A DNA stretch of 64,000 nucleotides from Branchiostoma floridae (taxonomy: Eukaryota > Chordata > Leptocardii > Amphioxiformes > Branchiostomatidae): assembly GCF_000003815.2 (NCBI RefSeq), contig NC_049989.1:6956734-7020733 (forward strand), in the 5' to 3' direction. The notes under the pieces are model-generated. The model searched no databases. It was not told the origin of the DNA and saw nothing but the letters and a program-made list of their open reading frames with translations. Both the position numbers and the translations under genes were made by a program. Shown one piece after another: positions 46,661-58,798 of this stretch (within the stretch, counting starts at the first letter, position 1; each line of letters begins with the position of its first letter).

Positions 46661-49600
46661 TCAGAGGAAAATGAACGATGTTGAAAATGCACAAATGTGT
46701 AATATGTAACGCGTTACTATATAAAGAATACCTTTCGAACACTGTCACACTCTGCTGTGCATTAAAGTTGAATGTCGTATTGGATTCCAATAGTACGTCT
46801 GATAAAGAGTTATTCTTTTTTCATTTTACACCATCCATCGAGCTTGAACGTGTACCTGTGACCAACAATGATCAACTAAATGATTTTATGGAAATCTGAT
46901 TACTAGTATCGCTGCGACCGGTGTGTGGATACCCTTGTCAATTCTTCTTAATCTCCTTCAAGCAGTATTTGTTCCCGGGAAGTGGCAGTTGGAGGTAATC
47001 ATTTCTTGTTGAAATGAAAACTGCAGGAAAATCGGATCATTTCAGACGTTGCGTCTGGTCACGTTCCAGCACGTGGCGCGTCCGTCTGAAGATTGTGCGC
47101 ACAGCTCTGATCAGGAGCTATCAGGCGGAAATGAAGCATGTCGAGCGGTTCCACACCGCTAATTTCCTACAGGCTGAAGTATTAGTTTCATCCAGACGGC
47201 GTCCACCTGAGCTATGGTTCGCGATGCTCCAATTTGCTCGGCTACAAAAGTGGTTTGATGACAGACGAGGGTCTGTGGAGACCTGCAACTTAAACTTTGT
47301 AGTGAGACGTAAAACGTACTTAAACAAGAGTTCAGAGACCTCATATCTCCATGAAATATGCTGATCATGCAAATGACTTTCATAACTACTAAACTACATA
47401 ATCTATGCTTGGTTATATATACACCTTTAACTAACTTACACAGGTTGAAGGTCCAATCGTTTAACACTTAAAAGAATCATGGCATTGATGATGCAAATTA
47501 GGGATTATTTGCAGGATTTTTTTTATTATCTGTTAATCTTCCAACTACCACAAACTACATATGCTAAATGTATTGTATATGAGTCCTATAATGAAAAACC
47601 CTATGATTGTAGCTTTTCCTGAATAAATATATAAATTAAGTCCCGATTTGCATAAGGTGGACTTTATTATGTACAGTTTTGCCTAACTACTTGCCTAGTA
47701 AATATTATGGAAATCCGCCGTTCCTTTGTTCCGTTATTCCCCATAGAAGATTTTGACAAAAACGCACCTGGCAATTCAAATGATGTAAACTGAAGTCTTC
47801 ATTATGTCCTCTGCTATCAGGTCACCTGATCAGGTACGGTCATTAGGAGAAATTAAGATTTGACGCAAAAACCCCTGCCCCGCCCCTCCTTCTAGTTTGT
47901 GTGAGATGTCCTATTCAACTTTCAATTTGTTGCAGTATATCAATATGTATATATATCCGCGAAGACCTTGCAGTATATAATATGTCATCAGAGCTTGTGA
48001 TTGGGTCGGTGGGTGTTGAGTAGGTAGTCGCTGTGCAAGACAGCTGAAGAAAGATGAGAAAAACATACACTGAATGTTACATTCTAGTTGACGTGATTCT
48101 TGGGCAGTATTCCAGGATTTTTTTTCTTGCTTTGTTTTATCTTAATTAGATGTCCCTGAACTCTATCGTTGTTTATCGTTAAGTGTTGCTTTAGTTTTTT
48201 ACAATTTCTGATTTCCTCTGTCACTTTGCTGGGTATTCTATATCCATACATTCGAATTGTATTGTATCTGATTTAGATGTCCATAATAAAGAGTTATTTG
48301 TAGGTAAAGCCGAATCTTTTTCTCGTTCCGACTGTGTCCCTTTAGTCATTCTAATTTTGGCTAGTCCTTTGCCTCATTCTACAAAGCGTTTTGTTAACAT
48401 ATATATGGGCTTACTGATGTAGTTTCCAATTCACTTTACATTGTAGGCTGTACAACATAGCTTGTGTGGTTTTATGATGAATGGTATATGATAACACACT
48501 TGGATGGGGATACCCACCTCGTTCAATCACAGGGGGTGTCTCTCGCACGGGTTCACTGGAAACCACTACAACATCAAAAGAACCTTTTGTACGGCGGCTG
48601 GATGGCTGTTTTTCAATGTATGGACAGGAAATTAAGATACAAAAATAGTTCGCTTTGATAGCAGACCCTTCATATGCAGACCCTCGTCTATATTTTTTTT
48701 TTATTTGGCCGCTGGCATTTGCACAATACAGAAAGATCTGTTGATCAAATACGTTCATGAATTCTTGAAAAGACGTCATTAATACAGCGCCCTTTGTGGC
48801 GGGGCACATCTGCATCATATGCGGAAGACAACTAGTGTTGACTGTTAGATTGGTATTCTTTTGGAGCGTTTTCAATGGCAGAAATTTGTCTCATGAGGAT
48901 TAATTTACCTCTTTTGTCGGTGCTTAGAAATAGAATTGCAAGAGGTCTTAGGACCTGGCTACAAAGTTATGGGCATATATTGTAGAGGGAAATTTTATCT
49001 TAAACGTAGGTCAAGTACGTCCACGTGATGCATTGCGCTCCTGTTGGTTAATTCTCAAAAGTATTTGGCAGTTTTAAACTCCAAAGAATATATTGGCTCA
49101 GATAAAACAAGTCTTCAAACGTGGGTTCCGGACTTTACATCGTAATTCCAGACACATCATTGCCGCTGCTACTGTCAACCTCTGAAATTGCTTTCATCAT
49201 TGCATGTGACAGGAGAAAAAAGGGGAAGTCAATTGCTTCTCTTGACGGGCTAATTGGCACTTCAGCCCCTCCATTTCTGCAGCCATATGGCGCCTACAGA
49301 GTCTTTCACACGGCTCCATCTTTGGCGAATCACGACTCCACGGATCCGCCTTCAAGTTATTTCTATAATAGGAATAGAAATTGGTAGCTGGTGTACATGG
49401 CATACGTGCCAAAGTACGTGATGTTTTTTTAAAATCAACATGTTTTCGACGGCTTACCTACCAGCTGTCGAGAAAATGTGTCATTCCGCAGACAAAGATC
49501 TTGAACTTTATAATCCCCCGTCTCCGTGTATTACGCATTATGAGGTTTGTTGGAAACTGTAATGCTGCTTCCACATTGGTAATCGTACAATGAACCTGCA

Positions 49601-52008
49601 AAATGAACAGATCTAGAATGTCGTAACTTTGCCGTAGTATTTCCAAGTAAATTAATCGACAAGCGAACAGCAACGACTTAAGTCTTCCAAAATAAATAAA
49701 AAATGTGAAAGAACAAAAAATGAAGAATTTAAAAAAAACCTTTTTCCATATGTTCCCTGTTCTGTGTTCAGTCACTTGTTCAACCTTCTTGACTACTTTC
49801 ATAATGAAGTTAAGATCAACTCACTTTCAACTTACTCTTTTTGCCCAGCTTTTCTTCCAACTCTCGCATGAGATTTGGGTGCCTAGAGGATCACTGAATC
49901 AACAAAGCCTAGTTGTTCCACGCACAACATTTGGTACCGAACGAAAACCAGCAATACATGTACTATAGCTGATGATACTATAGCTCAGAGGCATGCATAT
50001 AATTTTTGACAAAGTCAAGGTTGAATACTCTGTTCTCTCTGTAAACTTTATGGAAAAACATAGACTTAAATCGCGGAAATGTTGTTAAAACATGCATCCA
50101 TAGCGTGACTGGCACACGTAAATGTTCTCCTATAATGGCTTTAACGTGTGGCCAATACTACTAACACTTGATGCAGGGAAATTTAGAGTGCAATCAGTTG
50201 GTGGGTTTCGAATGCTCTCACTTCACCATTTAGAACACCTACCAACTCAATGGTTTTACATTTCTCAAGTCATCGAATTAATAACATAAATCACTGAAAT
50301 TAAAAGAAATTCAAAATGTCTGTCAAAACGCAATAATGGAAATGCCCTCAAACGAAAATGACTTGTTCGTAGCATGATTACAGGTTCAACAGCCTTAGTG
50401 TAAATCAGTACTAGTTCTACCCACGATTCACTTCCACATAAAGCAGGAGGTGAAGCAGGAGGCTGATATTGTACATGTATCTGCATCTTTTTGGAGTCAT
50501 ATGATCATTTCTGTTGTCATCATAGCAGTATATCTTATGCAGGTGCCAAGGTATTACGCCGAAGGGCTGTTTTACTGGCCATTTAGATAAAGATTTACAA
50601 AGGGTGAGGTGTGATAATACAGCCAGTCTGGATCGAGAAGAGCAGTCTGATCAGGTTCCTGCGCAAGCGAAGCGGCCTCCACTGCTTCATGAAGCAATGT
50701 AAGAAGTGTGTGACTTATACGTACGTGGAGAAAGACTAATACTGTGATTCTCGGGTGCTGGAAAATGAGCGAACTTGGCGGAAATCCTTTAATCTTTAAT
50801 ATTTATATCCATTTGTAATTATACACCTTTAATGAGCAACAATCTATAATTGTTCCTTAATTTACAGTTCCATCTTAGTTAGTCTCTTCGATAATCTGTC
50901 GATAACGCACCTCGTTATTCTAATATATAATGCTTGATGTAGATATTGATGGTTTGAATAATATCCACCTGGCTAAGACTTTGAGGAACGAGTCTATATA
51001 TAGCTACCTATTCTGTTATCATTTCGATGCAGATCTGTGCAAGACATACTATTAATTCATCTTCGTGTAGCGACATATAATTAAAAGCAGCTTTACTTTT
51101 ATAGATAAGCCTACAAGCACAGATACATGTATAACCTTATATAGTTATGTCAGTGGATTTTTTGGAAGAAGACAAGGAGTAATTACTGGCCGTGGAGCCG
51201 AGAAGGTGACACAAAGTACTCAAACTGGCCCTCAAAATGCAGTGACAAGTGTGCACCAGTTTCTAAAGTGATGAAGATTGGTTTAAAGCCGTTGAAAAAT
51301 GTAAATGTACACTGTACCTATACCAATAGTATCGGATGCAGTGGAGGCTGGAAGTCGGCATAAGAAAACACGTCACGTACAAAATGTACAGGGAAGGGAG
51401 CAAAGCCGGCTGAGAGCCGTGCTGGTAACGTAACTATAAGTGCAGTGGGGAGAGGAGGATTGCGAATCAATAAATCATTTCTTAAGCAACCCAGGATCAA
51501 GTTCTGACAACAGGATAATAGGTTTTAAAATCAATATCGATGTCTCTTCAATGATACCAGTAGCTGCCAGGATCAGTTATTGGTCGTCAGGTTAACATGA
51601 TTAATGTCGTAACCGTGCCCTCAACCGTGCTCCTTACCCCGAGCAGTCATGCGTTATAACCCGGTAATCCATACTCTAATTTTATACTCCATACTCGAAT
51701 GGCACACAATTGTAGCTCACTAGACATTTCATCCATAGACTTAACAGCTTTATGTGCTCCTATTGATCTCCTTATATATATCATCAACGTTTTCACTTGC
51801 GCTCCAGAAGAAATACTTTAAGTCGTATTAAAGCGCGCGGCCGGTTGTAGAGTTTTGTCTGTAAGGACCTATCTTACATCAGCAGAATTTATGTGTATAG
51901 TACTTCGTTGACATTTTTTTGATAAACTATATTGGACTGATAATAACTCATTCTACGGCCGAGGATTATGTTGCTATATGTGGTAACTAGTTTACTTCAA
52001 ACCCAAAG

Positions 52009-52183
52009 CCGTGAAATTCGTCACCAAATGTAATTAATTCCACAACACGCAATTTGAAATAACGCACCCTTCGGCCGAGGAGTTTGTAATGGAAAGTAAT
52101 AAACTTTACGGCACTGGACGTACGGATTCATAAGCAGATTCACGGCAGTGAAATACATCACCAAAAGTTATAAATCTCACGGC
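52009..52183. repeat. Diverged direct/inverted repeat block around cgtgaaat...catcaccaaa
   Basis: The motif gtgaaattcgtcaccaaatg (52014-52033) recurs as gtgaaatacatcaccaaaag (about 52149-52168). gccgtgaaat at the left also faces its inverted form, ctcacggc, at the right. The motif cggccgagga occurs at 51958 and 52072. Probably a small transposon relic. Confidence 0.5.
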
Positions 52184-52637
52184 TGTCATGCATCTAGATT
52201 TCAGACTATATGTGGTATCATCAAAGCCACACTGGAGTAACCGTCTGGTACTTCCTTACCTTCACCTGGTAGGACCCCCTTCCTATATTCCGTACCTGTC
52301 CTGGATTTTGTTCCGTCTCAGTGGCTAAGGTAACGGTGTCTGACTATCAGATTACAGACTACAGATTACAGAGGTCATGTGTCACAGACTGCAGGGCCTA
52401 GAAGCGTTCCAAATTAAACAGGAGAAGGTTGCATTGTCATCTCTCCTCATATTAGATTTTATTCGTTTATCTGATGGCCTTATTCTATAAACCCAGACGT
52501 TAATAAAAGGCTTGCAGTTGCAGTGAAACTTGAATGTCAATGTCATTGCTCGCTAATATTGTCAGCCTCTTTACAGAACTTTCTCGTGGTGGATTTAGAC
52601 TATTTGGGGGTGACCTCAGGATTTGACTGCCAGTTGA

Positions 52638-52655
52638 TGTAACGTTAACGTTACA
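52638..52655. other. 18-bp perfect palindrome
   Basis: tgtaacgttaacgttaca is its own reverse complement, and it holds a central GTTAAC. It could be a dimeric binding site or chance. Confidence 0.7.
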
Positions 52656-53513
52656 ATATAAGCTATTCTGAAGGCATTTCCCAGACGAAAGTATTTAATC
52701 TTTCAAAACACACATCTGTAGTGCCTTACAAGCTACCAATGATGAGTTGTCATATAGATGTATACTGACGTACCACTGACAAATACCTGCATAACACAGA
52801 AAAGTTGTCATTGCTCATCATCATCATGAAACATTTAGCATTGCTGTTCGTTCGGCTTCAAATTGCTGCTCCATACAAATCATTAATAACCGCCCTCAGG
52901 TGTTTTTTTATTAGGGTGCGTCCATATGCTTCAACATTTATCTTACACTGTCTCCATTTGGACGTTGTGATAGAAAGAAAGAGACATTCTCAGTCTCCAA
53001 GGATGTCTACAATCACCTACAGCAGCTCGTAGCTATCTAATGGGACCAACGCATGGGCATAAATGTTATTGCTTTGGACGAGTTGGACAATCTGTGTGCG
53101 AATGAGCCGGTTACAGAATCGACCTGTAAGATGAGACAGATTGGAGACTTAGAACTGTCCTTGGCATCTCCAAAGGGGTGTCTGAAGAGTTATTCATGTG
53201 ACCTTAATGTGGACAGCGTGCTCAAAGGAGAGTGCAATTTTCTTCAAAAGTGTTTTCATTACAATTTATTTTCTGAGGAAACATCTTTGATTCCAGTGGA
53301 GGTCAAAATGCGTTACACAAGCCCGTCTCCATCACCCGATGTTATGGGATTTTACGTAATCTCATTTCCGATGTCGTATCCAATTTCTCGCTGTTCACGT
53401 TCCGTTGAGAAAGGCCACAATAGCATGTCTGATAACCCTATTAGCCATCGATTTTTACATACGGGTGGCTTTGTCTGGGTTTTTTCGTCTTCACTAATTG
53501 GTTCCTATTGCCT

Positions 53514-54185
53514 TCACTGTTGTTTATATCTGACTGGTCTGGAAGGGGTCGTATTGAGGATATTATGATGTGCAAGTAATGAATGGAGACTAGCCTGTCT
53601 CAGAACTGGTTGAAGGACAGCAGCTTGTCTGCTGAAGTTGCTGATCCCGTCTGTAATCTCAGCTTTGTTCCCTGATCTCAGGTACTTAGCCTGTTCAATT
53701 CTCACAATAGTATCTCCATCAAAATGTAATTTCTGCTTTAGGGGGGTTCTTCCAAAGATCATCTGCATATCCAGAAGTTTGGAATATGTCAACCTGTTCT
53801 TTGTTGACTTCTTGAAGGACAATGTCCAGATATGCAATGAATAATATTGGCGAAAGAACGCTGCTCCGTTTTACACCACTTTTGACATCAAACCAATTGT
53901 TGTGGGGACACCCAGTCATGACAGTACAGGTGCACGGATCATATGAGCTTGGAATATGCAGATCTTGGTTGTACTCATATGACTTCTCAGTTAACTGATG
54001 GCGAAGATCAGATCTGATGTGCTTCTGCATTTCCGGTAGCCATTCTTGGAGTTTCGGTTCGATTTTAGCCCTTGCTCGTTTTTAGAGAGTTCGTTAATAA
54101 ATCTTGCAGGCATGAGTGATATCCACCTATAATTACTACAGCTGTAATTACGGTCAGAACTATTTACCATATTCTCCATATTCAT
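53514..54185 (-). pseudogene. Decayed LINE reverse transcriptase (RTE-like?)
   Basis: On the minus strand three overlapping frames together show the ordered RT blocks of a non-LTR retrotransposon. NYRWISLMPARFINE and NGYRKCRSTSDLIFAI lie at 54185-53991. GVKRSSVLSPILFIAYLDIV and the catalytic YADD lie at 54030-53719. MIFGRTPLKQKL, then DGDTIVRIEQAKYL and FSRQAAVLQPVLR, lie at 53837-53514. At least two frameshifts separate the blocks, an insertion precedes YADD, and the usual Gly in the RQGSVLSP motif is lost. The endonuclease domain and 3' part are absent, so the copy is dead. Placement near RTE rests on the NYR.ISL and KYL motifs read by eye. Confidence 0.8.
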
Positions 54186-56982
54186 CTTGCAAACTTCAGA
54201 TCAATAAAGTATTGGCAATAATATTTTAGCAAGGTCATTGAGTCTTACAACTGGATCCCACAGATAGTTATTACGGCACATTTATTTGACCCTTGTCAAA
54301 TCCCATCTGTTCTTCGTCCTTGAGAACGGCACACCATATCGATGTGGGTCTTAAAGGGGCCTTCCACTCCAGAAGTGGGTATTATAATTCCTCAGAGAAA
54401 AGATAGTTATACTTGAACCAAGTATTGTTTGGTCAAATATACCATATGTTGTCGCCTAAACGTAGAGCGAACATTGTAGCGAACGAGTCAAATAAATCTG
54501 TCATAATAATCATGTGTGGATCCAGTTGGAAGACACAGTGACCTCAATGAAATATTTGATTGTATGTATGCCATTTTATTTTGTTATAAAGTCCAATAAG
54601 ATTTGTAGCGTACCCTAGGGCACGTGGCTAATAGATTTTCAAATAAAGTCTCAAAGTTCTTGAATTCCCCTGATGACCCTTCCAATTGTGCACTGGTAGG
54701 AAGACGTGCCTTTTACAATGGGAACAGGTACCAGTTGGTGCTGGTATGAATTTCGATACTATGATGTTTTAGGATTTTAAGTAAACTTAATTATATAATG
54801 TGTGTGCGTTTCAATTATCATTTGTGGGTCATTCTGTTGTAATTTGTACATGTATAAAAGTATTTTTAGATAGTAGGGTGTTCCTTTAAAGTGGCCAAAT
54901 CTCTGTATTCCAAGGGTCTCTAGTCTTCAAAGTTTTTGGAACCTTCGCAAATGTCTGATAATCACATAATTGTAATCGTTAGCTTAGAGAATTTACCGTT
55001 CGCGAGAAATCTGTAAATTCGTAACTTCATATCTAAGCTCCTGGCCTGTAGTATCATCAACATATGTATATCGCCGGCAGGAGTGCATGCAATTCATAAA
55101 GGAATTGAAAGACAAGCCTCTTGAGAAAAATTTTGAATGATCTTATATGTTCATGACTTTTGTAGTTAAAATTGAGCCAAGGCAGATAATCCTACCAAAT
55201 GGGAAAGAGTTGAAAACAGATTAAACTTTATCTACTCGTTTCTCCTCAGACAAAACGCCGTTATAATCCGGAGAACTACGTCTTAACGATTTGTATCGTG
55301 TCGCTCTGTCGATCGATACCATCTGCCCAATGAGCTTTCTCAGCGTGATCCGTCAATCCGTGCCACATGAGTTTGTTTTACACACACAGCGTCCTTAAAG
55401 ATTTGTGTTCTAGCACGAATGGTCTAATCGAAGAAGGAGGATGCACTTACCAAAATGAAGCTGCTCACCGAACGTTATTAAGTCCCAAAATAATGTCCTA
55501 AGAGATGTCAAGGTACATTCTGCATGCCTAGTCATCAAAGCCGACTAAAAGCTTCTAGGCGACACTTATCACTGCTGCTTGACTTGAAATATTCTTGTCA
55601 GAATTCCAAACTTACACGCATGGTCCATTTGCCCTTTTCATTTGGTAGCATCTAAGAATGATTGGAAACTCGATATCAACATCAGTACAGGGTTCAGCTG
55701 GGGACGCGGGATGGATTTACAGATTTGCAGTTGGTGCTTACCTGCATGCACGTACGTCTTCGATGGGGACGGTTGAGCAGTGGCTGTCTGTAATAAAACA
55801 TGAAGTATAGCTCATCTTTCAAATGCCTTTTGGTAAAATAATATAATGTCATGAGATCAAAAGGAATAAAGTTGACATTCACACCGGGGTTAAAGGGTTT
55901 AACTAAGAGAGTTAAGTAGAGCCAGCTCACCTCTTTGCGTGAGCGTAACGCCATGGGCCATGCACACGCAAAGCTCTGCTGGTCCCTGAGAGCTTTACAT
56001 TGCTTATCGTGTAATGTCCTTGGTACAAGGTTGTCATATGTGTATTCCACATAACGCCTGCTTCCTTAATGTGGTGAATCGTAATTTCAATTTCTGTCGT
56101 GTCGATGATCTCCAGTTATTTCACATGCTCACTCTTTTCGTAAGATTGTTTCCACTGGGAAATACGCTGTTAATGTGATGAAATATCCGACAAAGTTGAC
56201 TTTATTTACGGGTCATTATCATTGTAATGGACATAAATCTTCTAAAAACCTTAAGAATCACTCCCTTATCGATCGCCTCGTATGATGTGATTTCTACCAG
56301 TATTGGAGGCGTGAGCTTTGTATCTTCCACCTCGATCACCCCCAGAATATTACTTGAACTTCGCACTCTACATCATAGAGAGAAATGTAGGAAGAAGAGA
56401 AATACTGCCAAGGTCGTGGGGAGACATCCGCCCCCTACGATTAATACAGTGATGAACGAGGAGGCAAGTGTTGTGAGCGTCACTGAGCGGTGTAGGCTTC
56501 ATTAGAATGACAGCGTAGACGCCGTTTTGTTACATCAAGTTTCCTTTCTGCATCATGGGGAAATTCGAGAGGAGAAACACTGCCACATTGTGTTAGCCTA
56601 CAATCAATATACATATCAATGTTGAAAGAACCCTTACCATAGGATGTGTGATTTATTTGTCAGTGGCAAAAGTCAAACCGCCCATACGTGTGCTGAACTA
56701 GAATGAGACAGTATACTCGACAAGTTGTAAATTCAAAGTAATGACGTGGTTCATCTGCTTGCTGGAAATTAGAAATAGAAAATACGCCATTTTTTTTATC
56801 AAAAGTGTCTGTCGTAAATTAGCTACTGCATGAATCTTGTGATTACATTGATAACCAACGTATCTTTGCCATGCATATTATGCCATGCATCTAGATGATC
56901 ACCGTACCGTCTATGTCAAACATACAGTCGATATCCGAATTAGCATGCTCCCATTTACGTGCAAAAGCGCGCATGGGGAAAG

Positions 56983-57178
56983 TTTTTCGCGGAAAGGATT
57001 CTTCCAAATCTCCAAGAAGAAGTATGATGTCACACGTGCCCTATCTTATGTGCAAAGGTTAACTCTCTTCGTTCGCCAATGTTTTTCGCGGAAACGATTC
57101 TTCCAAATCCCAAGAAGTATGATGTCATACGTACCTTATCTTATTTGCCAAGGTTATCTCTTTTTTGTTCGGCGATGT
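56983..57178. repeat. Two tandem copies of a 99-bp unit
   Basis: tttttcgcggaaa(g/c)gattcttccaaatc begins at 56983 and again at 57082. Both copies continue through aagtatgatgtca to a cttatttg/cttatgtg segment and ttcg(cc/gc). The period is divisible by three, but the second copy has lost three and gained other bases, so coding is unlikely. Confidence 0.88.
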
Positions 57179-57642
57179 TTATGTACCACGCGGCCGTCAG
57201 AGGTAAGTAGTCCTTGGGCTGCAACAATAGGCTGATGCACGTAAGCGATGGTGAATAAATGACGCATTGAGGTTACAACAACATCTCTGTATATCGAGAT
57301 TAACGTTATAGCAGTAAAATTACACGGCACATTGACTTCGACAGATCTTGAATACAAGATAGAGAGAGGGAGAATTGATGAAGCGTGATAAGTAGGCGGT
57401 AAAAACTACAGGTACTATCTGTATTACAACACACCAGGACGCTCGAGTGGCACAGAAGGTCCCGTGGGTTAGTTATGGCTGCCGTGTTATGAATTAGTAC
57501 GCTTCAGAAGTGTGAGGTGGAGTGTTGCGGGTCGGGGTGAGACATAAAGCTCACCCCACTGGTGTGGAATGAAGGCTTAATGGTCAATAAAGACGCTGCC
57601 TACCTTTGAAGACGTACACTGTTACATCCTGTTTTGACTTTG

Positions 57643-57978
57643 TCATATTGAGGTCTCAAATACACCATTAAAATCCCAGCAGATGGTATAGATGCCCCTG
57701 GGTAATACGTGCAGAGTTATGACTGGGCGTAGAATCAATGTTTAGCACGAAAGGCTATATCTAATCTTTACCTTGTCATATTGGGGTCACAAATACGCAA
57801 TTAATAAAAATCTCAGCAGCAGGACCCTAGTGGTAAACTGTCCGGGAAGGAACGGGAACTCTCAGCGCTGCCAACGCCAAGTGATCAAAACAGCTAGATT
57901 ATAGATGCCCCTGGGCGATATGTGCAGAGTTAAGACTGGGCGTAGAATCATTAAGGTAAATTTCAGCACGGCAAGCTA
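57643..57978. repeat. Two-part local duplication with an inserted segment
   Basis: Block A (gtcatattgaggtctcaaat ...) at 57643-57683 recurs at 57775-57818. Block B (gatgcccctggg ... gactgggcgtagaatca) at 57691-57752 recurs at 57904-57978. A to A' is 132 bases and B to B' is 213 bases, so about 80 bases between A' and B' are additional to the duplicated unit. Confidence 0.82.
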
Positions 57979-58541
57979 TTTCTTTGCCAGTAAAATATTG
58001 ATAACTAGGGGACCCAAAACTATACCACAGAAATCTAATAGTTTTCAGGTCTCATCAAGACCTACCCACATACCGAATATCAATACAATCCATCTAGGTG
58101 CTCTCGTGTTATGGTGGTCTTCGACATATACACACGCTACCGAAAATATAACCTTATTGGTGAATATGCAGAATTCAAAGCATAGGTTAGATTGCCTTCT
58201 CCTTTCCCTATTGAGAGCCATGCCATTTACAGTGTACTGATAGTAGTTAAGAAGAAACATTGCATTCGTGCAGCATTGACTTATACAAAAATTGTGCCGA
58301 AAGGCACCAACGACGCACGCTGAATACCATCACCAATGTTGGAAGTTTTTTTTTTAAGCCATGGCCACGTCAAAAAAAAGGATATATAGGATTAAAGAAA
58401 GATTGTGCTAGCGGTGATTCATTGTTTTGTATCAATAACCAGGCCACTACACTCCAATGAAAGATAGGAGGAACTGACAACTTAACTTTTTCCAATGAAT
58501 TACTTTAGCTATGCCTGTACTATGCTTTAGGGCGCATGCCC

Positions 58542-58602
58542 GGGGCGGGTCCGGTAGGAGCGATGATTGGCAGGAAGGTTCCCGGCAATCGGGCAATATA
58601 AA
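58542..58602 (+). promoter_or_regulatory. Candidate distal core promoter of GPCR-B (GC box, CCAAT box, TATA box)
   Basis: A GC box (ggggcggg, 58542-58549), an inverted CCAAT box (attgg, 58566-58570) and a TATA box (tataaa, 58597-58602) occur in the usual order and spacing. A start site would be expected near 58627-58632, giving a 5' UTR of about 170 bases that contains three short upstream ORFs. The arrangement is seen directly; its function is inferred. Confidence 0.5.
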
Positions 58603-58651
58603 CTGTACGTGCTGCCCGTGACATCGGCCATTCCGTCTTTACGTGGGAGCT

Positions 58652-58750
58652 ATGAACTTAGACATTCAGATCTGTGCTTAAACACAGAGCTCTTGTCATG
58701 ACTGACTTATAAAAGGAGGCATGCGTATGCTGCGCACTTGGACTTTGTGA
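58652..58750 (+). promoter_or_regulatory. Three upstream ORFs in the putative GPCR-B leader
   Basis: Short ATG-to-stop frames lie at 58652-58681 (9 codons plus stop), 58698-58712 (4 codons plus stop) and 58721-58750 (9 codons plus stop). All end before the receptor start codon. They would be in the mRNA if transcription starts at the distal TATA box and would lower translation of the receptor. They matter only if that start site is used. Confidence 0.35.
58708..58715 (+). promoter_or_regulatory. Second candidate TATA box of GPCR-B
   Basis: A perfect TATAAAAG motif lies about 90 bases before the start codon. A transcript starting near 58738-58745 would have a leader of about 55-60 bases without any complete upstream ORF. 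Either this or the box at 58597 could be the real core promoter, or both could be used. Confidence 0.45.
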
Positions 58751-58798
58751 AGCTTGCTCAAGCGTATTCTGCTGTTTTGGTAGTGGAGATTCGCTACA

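Larger units (their letters stand above)
42575..53500. other. Gene desert
   Basis: Contains the SINE at 46440, the GT tract, the repeat block at 52009 and the palindrome at 52638. The frames at 47014-47364, 48411-48875 and 53053-53568 are the longest and show no known motif. Confidence 0.5.
54190..58540. other. Spacer upstream of GPCR-B
   Basis: No gene seen; holds the two local tandem duplications at 56983 and 57643. Regulatory DNA for GPCR-B is expected here but not identifiable by eye beyond the core boxes. Confidence 0.5.

Noticed and set aside
47014-47364. 116-codon ORF rich in Arg/Lys
   Set aside because: No motif recognised; composition and length compatible with chance.
53053-53568. 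171-codon ORF, the longest outside the receptors
   Set aside because: No recognisable domain, signal or splice context. Its 3' end overlaps the opposite-strand LINE remnant. A chance frame is likely, although a database search would settle it.
56885-57235. 116-codon ORF with repeated FSRK.FFQI
   Set aside because: Arises from the two 99-bp tandem units. The second unit is frame-disrupted, which argues against coding.
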